A stretch of DNA of 64,000 nt from Stichopus chloronotus (taxonomy: Eukaryota > Echinodermata > Holothuroidea > Aspidochirotida > Stichopodidae), in NCBI GenBank assembly GCA_021234535.1, contig CM037839.1, positions 26,027,196-26,091,195 of the forward strand, in the 5' to 3' direction. The notes beneath the pieces were generated by a model. The model did not search any database, had not been told where the DNA came from, and was given only the letters and a program-made list of their open reading frames with translations. Shown one piece after another: positions 1 to 13,038 of the stretch (position 1 is its first letter; each line of letters opens with the position of its first letter). The position numbers were made by a program, and so were the translations under genes.

Positions 1-576
1 AGAATTTTCTTTTCTTGTCCCCCACTACCTCCAATTTCCCCCTCCCCCTCCTCCCCAAACACCTCCACAAACATACACGTTCACTTTCACTTGCGTGCCA
101 GCATTCACACATGCGTAACTTAAAGGTCTCTGGAATAACTCCTGCTAGACATCTATATGTGAAGAAATGAAACCTTATACTATTAATTTAAGTGAAGGCC
201 AACAAGCATGCAGGGAGTTGTTCCATGCAGATATTCGAAGTTCATATTCAGACTATGTTAGACAACTGCCCGAAAATTTCAAATGTACTTTCATGGAAGA
301 GATAAGACCATGTCAGCCACAGGAGACGGAGTAGCAGTGATTAAGATTTCTGAACAAATCCCAGGTATAACCACACCTGACAAAAACTGTTTTAGTTACG
401 ATGGCAGCAACGCCTAACACCGATGAAAAAAAGATAGCTTTTGTCCTAGCATCCTGATGCAGACAAATCTGAAAGGATCAATTTATATCGCATTAGCAAA
501 GTCCAAGATGTTTCAGCCTAGAGTTGGAAAGATTGAGAAGTCTTCACGAGATAAATAGACAGAGATCATAGCTTAC

Positions 577-682
577 CTTGAACTCCTTTTCTTCTTGTAA
601 AAGATGTAGCAAAGAACCAGACATACCAAAAGAAAAGCTACACAAAAGGCTGCTATTGTGCAGTACACTACCACCTTCGTTC
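577..682 (-). CDS. Gene B exon: transmembrane helix
   Basis: This 106-nt exon lies between a TAACAG acceptor and a GTAAGC donor. It enters in phase 1 and leaves in phase 2. It encodes a 23-25 residue hydrophobic helix beginning VVVYCTIAAFCVAF and continuing LLVCLVLCYIF, followed by the strongly basic stop-transfer run YKKKRSS. This gives type I topology. Four cysteines fall in the helix, the last at its cytosolic end, where palmitoylation is common. The cytoplasmic exons must lie downstream, in the leftmost 570 bases or off the window. The helix does not resemble that of gene A in sequence, but the exon plan (phase 1 entry from a Ser/Thr stalk, basic residues after the helix) is the same. Confidence 0.9.
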
Positions 683-744
683 CTGTTATGAAAAGAGAAA
701 CATACTACAATAATTATAGCAATTCTGGTTACCTGTAGTCATCT

Positions 745-862
745 CTCTTTGATCATTCATTAAATGATTATTTTATTTATATATTTATTTTATTTATATA
801 TTTATTCTATTTATTTTATTTTATTTATTTGCTTATTTTATTTATTTTCACACTTTGCTATG
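745..862. repeat. TTTA/TATA-rich microsatellite
   Basis: A run of TTTATTTTATTTATATA-type sequence over about 90 bp lies directly upstream (on the plus strand, after) the gene B transmembrane exon, inside its 5' intron. The acceptor at 683-684 is not affected. Confidence 0.8.
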
Positions 863-1569
863 GATGCAAAGTTTAGAATAATCTGCCCCTCATCTCAACT
901 GTTGTTGATGCATGATGAAGCACGGTCAAAGTACAATTCTTCACAAAGTTCTTGTCAAATGGATTTGGTGATGTATGATAGTACATGTATGATAGTACAT
1001 GTATGATGGTGAGAGTTGACCAGTGAAATGGCATACGATACAGGCAAGTCACACTCGTAGCTAGACTCCATGTGTGACAACTGTCATAGAACGATACAAA
1101 ATGAAACCAGATGCAAGAATTCACTGAGGTATTGAATTCATCACACAACATTTAGACTGAATGTTTACCATAACCTGCTCTTCTAGGCTAAATGTTCTAC
1201 AGTACAATTATATGGCAAAGAGAGGTTATTCTGCTATAGCAGTTGAGTCCCCAGGGTTTAACCCCTGGTAGCCCAAGATGGTCTCTCACCTAAACCAAAT
1301 CACCTGACTTCATCTCTACCAAAAAGGAAAATTTAACATACCGAATGATAAAATCATCTTCTTGACCTCCATCAAACATAAGAGGATTTGTCTCCTTATT
1401 ATGGCAAATATGAAAAATATTCAACTTTCCTGTCTTAAAGAGGTCATGACATGTAGACTAAAATGCCATAAAAACTGTTTTGCTAAATATTTGGACAAAT
1501 TGATATCCACCAAAACTGCCCTTGGTGTACTTGTGACATCATCCAATGTTATGCAATCAAAGTTTTAAG

Positions 1570-2645
1570 GTTCACAGATGGAAGCTCCCATTTGAAAAAT
1601 CTTTTTTCTGTATGACATCATGTAATGTCATATCAGGAGAAGATTCATACATGAGCTATCTCTCCTACAAGAATTGAAAATGCTTTTTCTTGCACATATA
1701 CTTTCATTGGTTCAAAACTTGCATACAATGTTTACTGGGTAGTGGGCTATTTGAGGTATTCAGGATTTTTCCATACAAGGTTCCATGTGGACCCCATGCC
1801 CCCCACTTTATGAAATTGTGCAAAATCTTCATAATCCTACATGATGTGTTGTTAGTGGCACCTTCGGCATGTCCTATGGCCCATTTCGTGAAATTCTACA
1901 AAAATTCTCCTACACACTCTCCTGTACAATGTTGATGATTTGACATAATGGTACTCTGCTAGTGACACCTTTAAGGCGTTCAGAAATTCTGCTTCCAAAG
2001 CCCAAGACAGGCCCAAGGGCCCACCTTCAGCCTTAGACCCAAAATTTATGTACATGCTTAAGGTGCCACTACAGAGTACCATGACAAACCATCAATGTAT
2101 TGTACACATGTATGACAATTTGTACAAAGAGAAGCATTCTGCACATTTTCATAAAATGGGCCTAAGAGTCCACACTGGACCATGGAACAAAACTTCTATC
2201 ATACCAGACACAGATCACTAACAAAGAATCATTATGACAAATCAATACGATTGTACATGACCGTTTGTTGGATGCTGTCAACTCTGTTTAACATTAATTA
2301 CAGGAAAGAAGTAACTATTATACAGATGTTCACAAGATGGACCCTAGAGCCCATCTTCAGATTTGGAACCAAACTTCCTAAACAACCTGAAGGTGCCATC
2401 TAAGTACCAATATGGCAAAGCATCAAACATCCTGAAAAAGAATCTGCAGAAACAAAAGCATCCTGCAGAATTTCATAAAAAGGGTCCATTTGAGACATTG
2501 GACCAAAAATTCATGAAAACAATGACAATGACTAACAACGTACATGGCAACCTGTAGGAGGAAAAGCATTTTGCAGAATTTCATAAGACCAGGAAGCCAA
2601 AACACTTTGTGATTCCTTGCCACATGGCTATATTATAGAAAACAA
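1570..2645. repeat. Dispersed repeat R2, long tandemly diverged copy
   Basis: The motif GGAGGAGAAGCATTTTGCAG with AATTTCATAAAATGGGCC, CACATGGGACCTTGGACC-like text and CCTAAAGGTGCCA recurs every 200-250 bases, near 1785, 1890, 2130, 2350, 2470 and 2570. The copies are clearly related but heavily mutated. The many small open frames here are accidents of the repeat. The same family occurs at 33500-34010 and, in part, at 3640-3780. Confidence 0.65.
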
Positions 2646-3144
2646 GAATTTCCCACATGACAAGTACAAGATCCATTAAAGTTATTCTTCTTGACTTTAC
2701 CTTCTTCTAAATGGCGAGAGAGGATGGGCAATGTTTTATTTCGTTGATGCAGTTAGTGCACTCTCTTGTGAAAGTCACTGCAAATACCTTCTATTTTACA
2801 GTTTGATGAACCATTGTGCAAACACTGTTGATGTCGGCAATAAGGCAATAATCCAACTATCTCACTGTCGCCATTGCAGCTGTACTGCTGATCAATAAAT
2901 AATGGAGCTTACTCACTACAGAACAACATGTGGCTTTCTGAATGATTACGTTCAACAGAAATTAATACATCCATTCAAACATGTATCCCAAATACTCCAG
3001 CTTCAATCTTTTGCAACAGGTAAAAGAAATTACTCATTTTGCACAGTATTTTTTACTCATGGTCAACATTTTTTAAGTTGTAAAGAAAACAATCTTGAAG
3101 AACAATTCCCCAATGCTCTACATACCACCTATCATATCCTTCTA

Positions 3145-3605
3145 TCCCACACACCAAGTATGAGGTCAGTAATGCATACCCTTCAGAAGATACTGTTTCC
3201 CCACAACTCACTGGTGTGGGTATTCACGAGTGACTATACTTACCCCTTGCCACACTACTGCATCATTTGCATCAGTAATGCATACCTTTCAGAAGATACT
3301 GTTTACAACGTTTTCAGTTTGACCTCTGGTGAATTCAAATGACCTTTGACCTCCTCCAAAAACAATAGGTATCATCTACTGAGTATGACCAACCCACACA
3401 CCACGTATGAGGTCAGTCATGCTTACCATTCTTGAGACATCATGCTTACAAGGTCCACCAAAAACAATAGGGATCAGTCACTCAGTATGAACAACCGATA
3501 CACCAAGTATGAAATCAGTCATGGTTACCATTCTTGAGATACCGTGTTTACAAGCAAAGCATTACATACAAACATACACACATACACACACGACATCACC
3601 ATTGC
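3145..3605. repeat. Dispersed repeat R1 with DR1-like sites and CA tail, copy 1
   Basis: The family consensus begins near GACCTCTGGTGACCTC and continues AAATGACCTTTGACC, then CCAAAAACAATAGGGATCA, CACACACCAAGTATGAGGT and ACCATTCTTGAGAT. It ends in a CA-rich tail and CGACATCACCATTGCATA. Here the middle block is present two to three times in diverged tandem. TGACCTTTGACCT at 3340-3352 is a perfect inverse DR1 (AGGTCA-A-AGGTCA). Other copies or pieces occur at 4020-4210, 49180-49340 and 50060-50530. No coding sequence was seen in it. Confidence 0.75.
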
Positions 3606-4019
3606 ATATATCTATTCCTTCTGCCTTCAGCAAGGAATCAATAAGGGTCCACATGGGATCTTGGACCAAAACTTCCTGGACACCCACAATTACATGGCCA
3701 AAACCACAAGAAAGATTGTGTGGAAGTTTAAAGCAAATCCATCAAGGCATTTTCATGTATGGGTAGAAGTATGAGGAACAATAGCTAGTGCATGAAAGGG
3801 TTCCTAATATGACATCATGAGCTGCCTGGTAGAAAGAAGAATTTTTCAAGGAGCTTCTAACTGTGAAACTAAAAACTTTGATTGCATAACATTGAAATAT
3901 GTCCAAGGACACCAAGAGCAGTTTTGGATATCAATTCGTCCAAACATTTAGAAAAACAAATTTTCCATTGAGTTTTAGTCTATGTGTCATGGCCTCTATA
4001 ACATATTATGATTACAAGA

Positions 4020-4210
4020 CTTTCAGAGATTTGACCTGTGGTGACCTCAAATGACCTTTGAGGGTCACCAAAGGAATGGGTTCAGTCTACCCAATATGGA
4101 TTGAACAAAGGAGTAGGAGAATTATCATTGTAACACTTTTGGAAATACACTGGTTATGAGGTTTTTAGCATTTGACCTCTAGTGACCTTATATGACCTTT
4201 GACCAAACCC
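4020..4210. repeat. Dispersed repeat R1, fragmentary copy 2
   Basis: Two diverged R1 head blocks in a row: TTTGACCTGTGGTGACCTC with AAATGACCTTTGAGG, then TTTGACCTCTAGTGACCTT with ATATGACCTTTGACC and ACC-rich sequence. They are separated by the GGTTTCAGTC/CAATATGGATTGA-type block. The second has TGACCTTTGACCA, a one-base variant of a DR1. Confidence 0.6.
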
Positions 4211-7200
4211 CCACCAAAAGTTCTAATCATATGTACACAGTTTTTATGGTAAACAAGACAATGCTGAGTACCAGTATTTGTAATATGTTTTACTATTGTC
4301 CAGAACTTGCTTATATATGCTGAGAACTGCAAACCTGTTGTTGATCCAGGTTTTCCATGCTTTCCTTCTTTGTTACTTTTGTTTATTACACATATTTACC
4401 AGAACATCTTTGTCTCATGACATGGAAATAAATGAAATCAATGTAAGTATGAGATAAAAGCTTTTAAAATGTTTATACTACCTTGAATTTGACATTTCGA
4501 TAGACATATTGACACAGCATTGCCTTTTCTTTTTTGCCATGATAATTATGAAAGAACCATGGCACGCATTACTAACACCTACACTTCCCTCTTCATTTTG
4601 ACATTTATAAAACATATGGTGAGCCATATTACTGTATATCCCGCGCTGTACTGTAACCAATCTTACCATATCCTACTTTCATCAACACATACAATATGGT
4701 ATATCATAGGTATGCCACCTGCTTAGTTTTAAGCTGTAACCAATAATTAACTGTTACTGTTGTCAGTGGCAATATCTCGTCAATACTGGCATACTGCCCA
4801 TTCACACACAAGCTGGAAGCAACTTCATGCATATTTATTTCGGTTTTTTTTCAGTTTTGTACAATAAAACTGGAGAGAAGTCATGTTGCCAATTTTGCAG
4901 TCTGCAATGGTCTTTTATATAGAGCACCACTACATAAATGAATCTTGTACTTTATCACTACTGTACCACAGATAATACACTATTGGACAATGCAATAAAT
5001 AATTTTAAGTTGCATGGATGTTACATTCATTGTCACAGTACTTGCTCTGCCTCGGTGTGATGAATATTGCCAGAACATATTGAGAAGGGGTACAGGGGAG
5101 TCAGTCTGTAGGAGTAATTGTTGCCAAATATCTAGCCCATAAACTGATTCCATTCTGCTGCAGTAAGCATATTGCCTCAATGAGTAAGATTTTGCATGAT
5201 CTTTATCTTTTTGTCAGAGAAATGCATAATGAGAACGATATCAATTTTTGTCCAAATTGCAAAGACTTCAACCTTTCTGTGTCAGTGATTACACCACCGA
5301 ATAAAACAGACTTTCTTGGGTTGATTATTATGCTCACAAACTCAGCACGTAATAAATTTTGTGGCTTATCCCATCTCATGACAGAAAATATTAACTGCAA
5401 AATGAGCGCTTGCTTCAAAAAAATTGCAGCATAATTTCCATTTTGGGTGCTTCATACAAGTCTAATGAACACCCTGAAACAAAAGGTTACAATTGGTTGT
5501 ACAAACAGGCATGCAACAGTTCAATACTGTGCCCAAAATCCCAACAACAATCATATATGGACATACATTTCAGTTATGATTATTTGTTTTTTCTTACGTT
5601 TGTTATATCTTTGTCAATACGTTTTTTGACCTTAGCTTGGTACTCTTCAATGAGATCTCTAGATGTGAGGTTGAGATCCCCATTCTCTGTGATGAACTTA
5701 AAAGCATAAGTTTAGAGTCTATCAAACATATGGTTGACATTATGGAGGGTCTACTGTTATGGAGGTAATTCCATTTCATTTTGCAAAAAGGTAAAGACAA
5801 ATTTCCAAGTTTGAAATATACTTCAAAAGATAATGCTCTTTACCTAAGAGAGCATGAAAACAACTGTAAACACAATATGCAAGGGTCGGGCTTATCAGAA
5901 TGGAAAAAAAAAAATTGTAATTGGCCCAACATGCCCAATATGTTTCGCACACTGTTAGTCTTAATTAATGTGAAATCAAGAAAGAAGCTCAGAATTCCAA
6001 TAGTTTGCTAAAGTATACAAATATTACAGTTTTTCTAAGAATTATCAGATACGTCAAGTTGCAATTATAGCCTGCTTATTCAACAGTAAATTTTAGATGA
6101 CCTATTAAGATTTTCATATTTTTATTTTACTCTCTGTAACTAATTTTACTGTCTGGATGTTTTTCATTTTTTATTGTACTACTAGCTTTATAAATATTTT
6201 TATATTTATTCTGGATTTTAATGAATTGAAGTACAAGCATCACCTGAATTCATTATGATACAAAAAAATACATGACATGTCCTGCCACAATCAACTTGGC
6301 TTATCCAAACCTTACTTCTTGTACTATCATACAGTAGTTGTAATTTTCATCACTGCATGGTAAATATAGTAACTACTCCTTTATAACTCAAGAGTGCTAA
6401 GAAAGTGATAAAAAAAGTATCCAACAGTATATTGCCCAAAAATTCCTGGTGTGGGTATTCACAAGAAACTACTGTATATTTACCCCTTGCCTCAGTAATG
6501 TATACACTTGACCCATGCTCAAATTGTCCTCCAAACTAACTCTAAGCACCATGATCTCCAAGGCCCAGCCCATCCTCGTTTGTCTTTCACTCGAGTTAGT
6601 GAGACAAGGGGTAAGTATACGTCTACAATGTGAATCCAAAGCACTCAGAACAGAGTGCAGTTAACACTGACTTACAGTACCTTTCAGTCAGACTGCAATT
6701 AAAGTTGAACTTTGAAATTTTGTGGTACACTCTGTAAAATTTAGTCAGTAGGCACAGGACAGCTTTTATATACTGTGCATCATGCATCAAAGCTGCCTTA
6801 TCTCATAGTTTACGATTATTGGACTTAAACTGATCAAACCATGTTATGTTCTTATAGGATTTTATTAATCCTGTGTTACAGTTTAATTCTTTCCTGTGAA
6901 TTATTCACATAAATCTTTCAAAGCAAGGGGAGCTGGCATATTACCAAAGCCAGCAGCTGACACAATAACCAAATGGCAGCGGTATCACAGTAGTGTATAC
7001 TCCAAACAGAGACCTTCATATTTCATAAGTCACATACAGGAGAGATATGGATAGGGCAAATATGAAAATTCTCATTGCCTATGTAAAAAGTAGGAAAATA
7101 TTCCCACTATATGATGCATGGTCAATTGATATCATCGATGCACATACCTGCATGTAGAGATAAGGAACATTACATAGCAACAGCAAAACTCTATCTAACC

Positions 7201-7322
7201 TTTGTAAACCATATTCACATATACCATGCATGCACATAAATGGCAATTACCTACCCATGCAGGCATGCAGTAAAATCAGGGGGTACTAATAGCTACAGCA
7301 CAGAAGTTGATACCTAACTTAC

Positions 7323-7409
7323 CAGGCGGGCCATCATAGTCAATGGTTTGGCCAGCGGTTGTGTCAGGAGTATTAATGTCGGTGGTTGATGTAGAAAAGG
7401 TTAGTGAAT
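7323..7409 (-). CDS. Gene B exon: Thr/Asp-rich stalk segment 3
   Basis: This 87-nt phase 1-1 exon lies between TGATTTGCAG and a consensus GTAAGT donor. It reads SLTFSTSTTDINTPDTTAG and then QTIDYDGPP. It is rich in Thr, Ser and Asp, as expected of an extended extracellular stalk next to the membrane. The split Gly codon at the end is completed exactly by the first two bases of the transmembrane exon at 0.68 kb, although the intron is 6.6 kb long and filled with repeats. Confidence 0.8.
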
Positions 7410-10194
7410 CTGCAAATCACAACATTCAAAAGCATGCTAAGATGGACAGGCGTGTGGTGAAGAAACACGAAACGAACAGAGAATCAGTGTCAAAATACTG
7501 TTATAAATGACAGCAAACCCCACTGAAGCATGCACATCACAGCTGGCATGCATTTCAAAGCTCCATTTACACATCAACTGTAAAATTGACTAAAGTACCA
7601 AAAAGGCAGGAGGAACATTTCTAGAAGGATAAATCCAACACACTTTCACTTGTAGCAGCTGTTGGATATTACAGTCACACTGCCCACTTCCAGGCTGGTA
7701 TTGTCGTCATCTTTGCATCCTTCTCAAATGTAGACCTCCCGGCAAATGCAAAAGCAATTCAGGTAACCTCTAAAATGCCTCAGTATCTATAGATTAACAA
7801 CTTCATCTCCAGCCAAGTATAGCAATATAGCAATGTCACATCAGTTGGTGCATACCCTAATCACTCTTGTCATATTATTGTGGACTGCAGCACTCACTGG
7901 TGTCACAAAGTTATTTTACATTATGCTACCAAGAGTACTTTATTTTCCATTGTACTCACGGATGTCTTATTGTTATAGGCTGCAACACTCATCAGGTCAA
8001 CAGCCAAGGCAGATTCCATAGGGAGTGGCACCAAACAAATAGGGAGGGTATCCCCCTCCCCTAAAAATGTAATATAGTGATAACAACTTTTCACCCCAAC
8101 AAATACTGGCTTGACAAAGTAAATTTTAGAGGGTGGCACCATATCCCTGCCCACTATCCCCTTGACAATGGGCCTGTCACTGATCTCAGAAATTTTGCAC
8201 AATACTGCCCCTTTATTTTGCAATGTAGTCATTTGATGTCATATTACAAACTACAGCAATCATTGATGCTAAATATGCATGCATAGTCGTCCTTGCTCAA
8301 ATCTACTCATTGGTAAGAACGATAACATTCTGACTATTATTTGTTCATAATATTAATGTCTGTATATCCTCAAACTGAATAAAACAGACAACTTTCTGGT
8401 AATAACATTCAGTTGCTAAGCTCTTCAACGAAAAAACAAGAAACTGGCTGTGACTATCAATCCATAGAATCAATCAACTTCCTTGATAAGCTCAGCCATT
8501 CTCTGAGCCGTCTTCCAAGGAAAAATTTGAAATGAAACCAAACTGTCACAGAAAATTAATGTTGCTTGGTCTATATCTCCCTGAGTGATTTAGTTGCCAT
8601 GGCAATACTTTTATTCATGGCAACCAAACGTCAACCTTATGAAGAATGGCAAAATGCCAAAATCAAGGGTTGGGTTTTTTTTTTTTTTTACAGGGAATGA
8701 TGAAGCAAACAACCACTGTGTTTTCATCTCAAGTCTCAAGTTCAATATATCAGTTCTTGCAGAGCAGATCAGGAGATGGCAACCACAATTTAATGGGCCT
8801 ACCTATTGCAGGGATTTTAATGAGACCAAGCCATATCAGGAGTCTCTGTGGTAGAATATATCACTTCACTCAGGATGGAATACATGAATACTAATTACAA
8901 GAATAATACTTTTCAACAGATGATTCACATGCTTCGAGGCATGTCTAATAGGGACTGAAGGTAAAAATTTTGAAGTAGAAATTCTCAGGGAGTGATGGAG
9001 GGAGACGTACAAACAGACTAAAGGTACACTGCAGAAGAACCTCATCAAAGGCAACAATTGATTTTGTGGCTCTATAACTTAGATGTGGAAATGAGTTCAA
9101 ACCATGTGACCATAATGGGAATGCAATGTGACACATAATAGGAGCAGACATACATGTTCAAAGCCTTCATCACCTCTTGTGCCAAGTTTTCAGTATTTTT
9201 TACCTACACTTTTGATTATAGGACAAGAAATGGACCCAAATGTGAAAATATTCTTTATTATGAAGTGATGGTCAAATTAATGTCTCATTTCAATGAGTAT
9301 TCCTTAGACGCATATGTATACAATCTTCACCACTTGAAATGAATGAAGAGAAATTTTAATTTTCATTCACCCACACTGGATCTTTTCATCAAATCTGGCA
9401 AATTATAAATATGCATTGGGAAGATATGCCAGCTGCAATGTCCCTCTCTATTTTGAAAATACTTAAGGATACATGCATACACTGGGAAGATTCACTGTAT
9501 ATGAACTAACAGCACAATCAGATGATGAAGGCAAAATCAATATCTGAAACTTGGATGCCATGATGTTATCTGAAACATAATGCAATAAAAAAGCACACAA
9601 TGTAATTGTGGATGGAGTATTTACCACCAGGGTGTAATGACACATAATAATGAGTCTTACTTGCACTAGACTGGGATCTATTGTATAACCAATTGTGTCT
9701 GATTTGTGTTCAGTCATCCCCTTCAATAAGTCATGATGTGAGATGGGGAAGGGGATGTAGAAATGAAGAGGATGCAGTGGAGAGTTTGGTATGCAGGAGA
9801 ATGATGATGTACAGTAGGAGAGAGATGGGAAGGTTCGTTACTATTTAGATTGGATTGGAGTCTCTTGAGTAATTTCCTGTTTCCTTTGGCTTGTTTACAG
9901 TTGAAAAAATCACAACTAACTTTTGGAGCTGGCGATATATCAATAAGAGAAGATAGGTTATATTCATCAGTGAGTAATTCAAGCGATGTGGTTTTCAATT
10001 TTCCCTTGTGAAGGTTTGGTAGAAGGGAAAGCAGCAGCTGGGGATGCTTTCAAAGAGTAGAGCACATTTGTCTATCATTCCCATACTGCACTACATTGTG
10101 AGAATCTTCAGCAAGGGCATCCTCACTTTAAGTATCATTAAGAATTATAGAATGTATAGTCAAATGGATGCTAAATACGTTCAACTAGATGTTA

Positions 10195-10735
10195 GACACA
10201 GTCAGCTGGACAACAAGCTGTCAGCTTAATGACACATAAAGTCAACTGGATGACAGATACAGTATGCTGAATGAGAGACACAATCAGTTAAATAACAGAC
10301 ACAATCTCCTAGATGACAGACACAGTCAGCTGTATGACAGACACAGTTAGTCAGATGACAGACACGGTTCACTGAATGACAGATGGTCTGTTGGATGACA
10401 GACAAATTCAGACAGATGATAGACAATCCACTTGGATGACAAAAACAATATGTCAAATGACAGACACAGTTTGCTAAATGACAGATACATTCTGCTGGGT
10501 GACAGACACATTTCCCTAGATGAAGAGAGTCTACTGGATGACCACCTCAGCAGGTTGGATGACAGAAGCAGTCGGTTGGATTACATAGACAGGCCGCTCG
10601 ATGATTAAGACAAGCTGCTGGATGACTTACACAGTCTGCTGGATGACAGACACAATCAGGTATTAAGGATGGGCACAGTCTGCTGGATGACAGGCAGTCC
10701 AGACTGGATGACAGGTGCAGTCACCTGGAAGGCAG
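10195..10735. repeat. Minisatellite, about 20-bp unit GATGACAGACACAGTCNGCT
   Basis: About 25 diverged copies of a roughly 20-bp unit centred on GGATGACAGACACAGTC run head to tail, with variants such as GATGATAGACAATCC and GACGACCACCTCAG. Any open frames through it come only from the repeat. It lies in the intron between the gene B exons at 7.4 and 13.0 kb. Confidence 0.85.
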
Positions 10736-10983
10736 ACAGTCAGGTAGATGGTAGGTGAATGAAAGAATCAGTCTGATTGAAGGTAGTCAGCTGGATGGTG
10801 GGCAAAGCAAGGTCACAAGAGACGGATTACCTCCTCAGGACAGATGGATGGTAGACAGTCAGGTAGATGGCAGGCAGGTGAATGAAAGAATCAGTCTGAT
10901 GGAAGATAGTCAGCTGGATGGTGAGCAAAGCAAGGTCACAAGAGATGGATGAGATCCTCAGGACAGCTGGATGGTAGACAGTC
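10736..10983. repeat. Two-copy tandem repeat of about 120 bp
   Basis: Copies start at 10741 and 10860 with CAGGTAGATGG. Each contains GTGAATGAAAGAATCAGTCTG, GTCAGCTGGATGGTG and GCAAAGCAAGGTCACAAGAG, and they differ by a few substitutions and a 4-base insertion. The array follows directly on the 20-bp minisatellite and shares its GGATGGTAGACAGTC motif, so it looks like a higher-order duplication of the same array. Confidence 0.85.
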
Positions 10984-11928
10984 AAAATTGTTTAGTGAAG
11001 AGTTGGTTTCATTTACCATCCAGGACAGCATTTGTAGAGTGAAAACTGCTGGACATCTGTTCAGTACTATTGCCTAAGTAAATGATGACCACGAGGTCTC
11101 CCTGTACTACAAGAGCCAGCTTTTGAGACTCTGGAAAGGCCATAACAGTAGCATGAAAGGGTAGACATGATCTTCCAGCTAATGGATAGCTGAATATCCC
11201 ACATACGCTCTTTGCTTATAAAAGAATGTAGACATGGAAATACTTCTGATTTTGCTGTAATGATCACGTTCCCTTTACAACAGAAAAGGATGACGAACCA
11301 CTGTCCACATGGGAGTCAAAACTTCTCCCTTCACTGGTGCAGCAGCAAGGCTCAGAATATGGAGATCAGGCCTGTACTTTCAGGAATCTCCAAAAGGTTT
11401 TTTTTCAAGTGCAGTAAGTCAACCAATTCTCTTTGAAGTGCAGCTTGCTTCCCTTCATTGTTTAGGTAAATGTAGTGATGCACTGTTCACAAGGCTACAC
11501 TGTGGGGAGGATGTACTAAATTGTATGGCAGTAACCTTCCTGATGATATTACCCCATTTACATTAATTTCCATGCTCTCTTTTGGAATAAAGTGCCCAAA
11601 TCAGCCAACAACACAATATCCTCTTCTCTAGAATATTTAGAGTTGAAGGAGTTCCCTAGGGCAGATATGGCTAGCTACTTTTATCGTCTGGAACAACTGA
11701 TATGCTGGTAGTGGAGTACCATATTGGGAAGTGCTATGTGGTCAAGATTAATATGTGCTGGTAACAGAATACCACTTTCCTTTGACCAGTAGGTGTACCA
11801 GTACTTTTAACTGCAGCTTCTCCTCATGTTTTATTACAGCTGAGTCTGTGCAGGTACTCGTGTGCTTTAGGGTGGGTCTTTTTGTAATTTGCCATACATA
11901 AACTTAGAACGGAGAGACTCAATTTTAA

Positions 11929-12316
11929 GACCAATGTGAGAATGTGAAGGCAGACAAGAAAGTCAAGCATCAGTTCCCAGTTGACCATGATCACTTTGAA
12001 AGAGACCCCGGTGAAGAAATCACAGAAGATGAAGTGATCACAGATGACGAGCCTAGGAGAGAAGACAGGACCAAGGTGCCCACTTCTGAGACGTGACTTA
12101 GGACACTACTTGAGAAAATGCGCTTCAAGAGTTTCACAAAATAGGAAAGGCAAGATAAAAGCCAAAAGTCTCCAGGAAGTCAAAAGACATACAATTGATA
12201 CATTGAAAATGTAGGGAGAAGACACAAAGGATGCGGAGGGTCACATGAAGCGCCACAACGGCAAAATTAAAAGAGAGGTCCAACAGCTGGGTGGTAACGA
12301 TGGTATGGGAGACTGA
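11929..12316 (+). pseudogene. Broken coding-like fragment, unknown product
   Basis: Two plus-strand stretches read like protein but lie in different frames with stops between. The first (11929-12096) runs DQCENVKADKKVKHQFPV, DHDHFERDPGEEITEDEV, then ITDDEPRREDRTKVPTSET and a TGA. The second (12218-12316) runs EDTKDAEGHMKRHNGK, then IKREVQQLGGNDGMGD and a TGA. Between them the sequence LLEKMRFKSFTK is also open. The acidic/basic, hydrophilic composition and clean codon use stand out from the flanks. I do not recognise the protein. It could be a decayed retrocopy or gene fragment in a gene B intron, or exons of a nested plus-strand gene. Confidence 0.4.
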
Positions 12317-12981
12317 ACATGTGAGCCTTAGGGATGGAGTTGGTTGGATGGATGATAAGTCACATGACATCATATGCAAGATTCCAAGTGTGACATTCAA
12401 TTTACATTTTAATTAATCGATATCTGAAGATTTTCAACAACTCTCCAATATGTCACCTAACATCTAGATACATATGATGAAGTAGTGATGACATGTATGT
12501 TGCATGCAATACTATGGCTCCACAAATAGGATAAACATGTAAAGAATATCAAAGCTCATGCTGGACAAATTTCCCAATTACTTAAGACTAGGTTACTATG
12601 TACAGTTGTACAATGTACATAGTGGCAGCTGACATCAGAGTCTCAATTGTTTCTTTTTTTTCCTAATTTGTCAACAAGATCACATTACGCAACAAGTATA
12701 ATAAATCAAGAATCTGAGCTCATGTAATGCCGAAACACCAAGGAGTCTCTTTTTTTTTGCTTGCTACTGTATGCAATCAAAGTTTTGATGAGGTCGCAAA
12801 GCCCTTGCAATGGTAATGTCTGCTGATCAACAAATTTGGCAGACTGCAAGCGAGTGACAGTTGAGGAATCAATTTGCAATCTTCTTGAGGCACCATCAGA
12901 ATGGTTGATTCAATTCTTTACATCAGCTCAAATTAAGAAGTTGTGACAAAAAGATGGCAAAAAATGGATCTGAAACCATAC

Positions 12982-13038
12982 CAGTTACATTGCCAGAATG
13001 TGGAGGAAAGACCTCAGTGAAAACAGACACAGCTGTAC
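12982..13038 (-). CDS. Gene B exon: stalk segment 2
   Basis: This 57-nt phase 1-1 exon has a TTTTCATGCAG acceptor and a GTATGG donor. It reads TAVSVFTEVFPPHSGNVT with one sequon (NVT). Its length is a multiple of three, so it could be a cassette exon. It continues in frame into the 7.4 kb exon through a split Asp codon. There is no cysteine and no predicted domain. Confidence 0.7.

Larger units (their letters stand above)
683..7322 (-). other. Gene B intron
   Basis: This is the intron between the 7.4 kb stalk exon and the transmembrane exon. It holds the TTTA microsatellite, the R2 array (1.6-2.6 kb) and R1 copies (3.1-3.6 and 4.0-4.2 kb). A piece shared at 3210 and 6448 (TGGTGTGGGTATTCAC followed by TTTACCCCTTGCC) has an inverted trace near 6605. 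No further exon was recognised between 4.3 and 7.3 kb. Confidence 0.6.
7410..12981 (-). other. Gene B intron
   Basis: Mostly unique-looking AT-rich sequence from 7.4 to 10.1 kb, in which no gene could be supported. It is followed by the two tandem arrays at 10.2-11.0 kb and the broken coding-like fragment at 11.9-12.3 kb. Confidence 0.5.

Noticed and set aside
313..376. Possible short terminal exon of gene B (20 codons, after TTTTTGTCAG, phase 2)
   Set aside because: Phase fits the transmembrane exon, but a 21-codon open stretch is common by chance and the composition is not tail-like. The intron would be only 200 bp. Left as unproven.
10226..10952. Open frames on both strands through 10.2-10.9 kb, including a Cys/His-rich one
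   Set aside because: The 20-bp and 120-bp tandem units explain them entirely.
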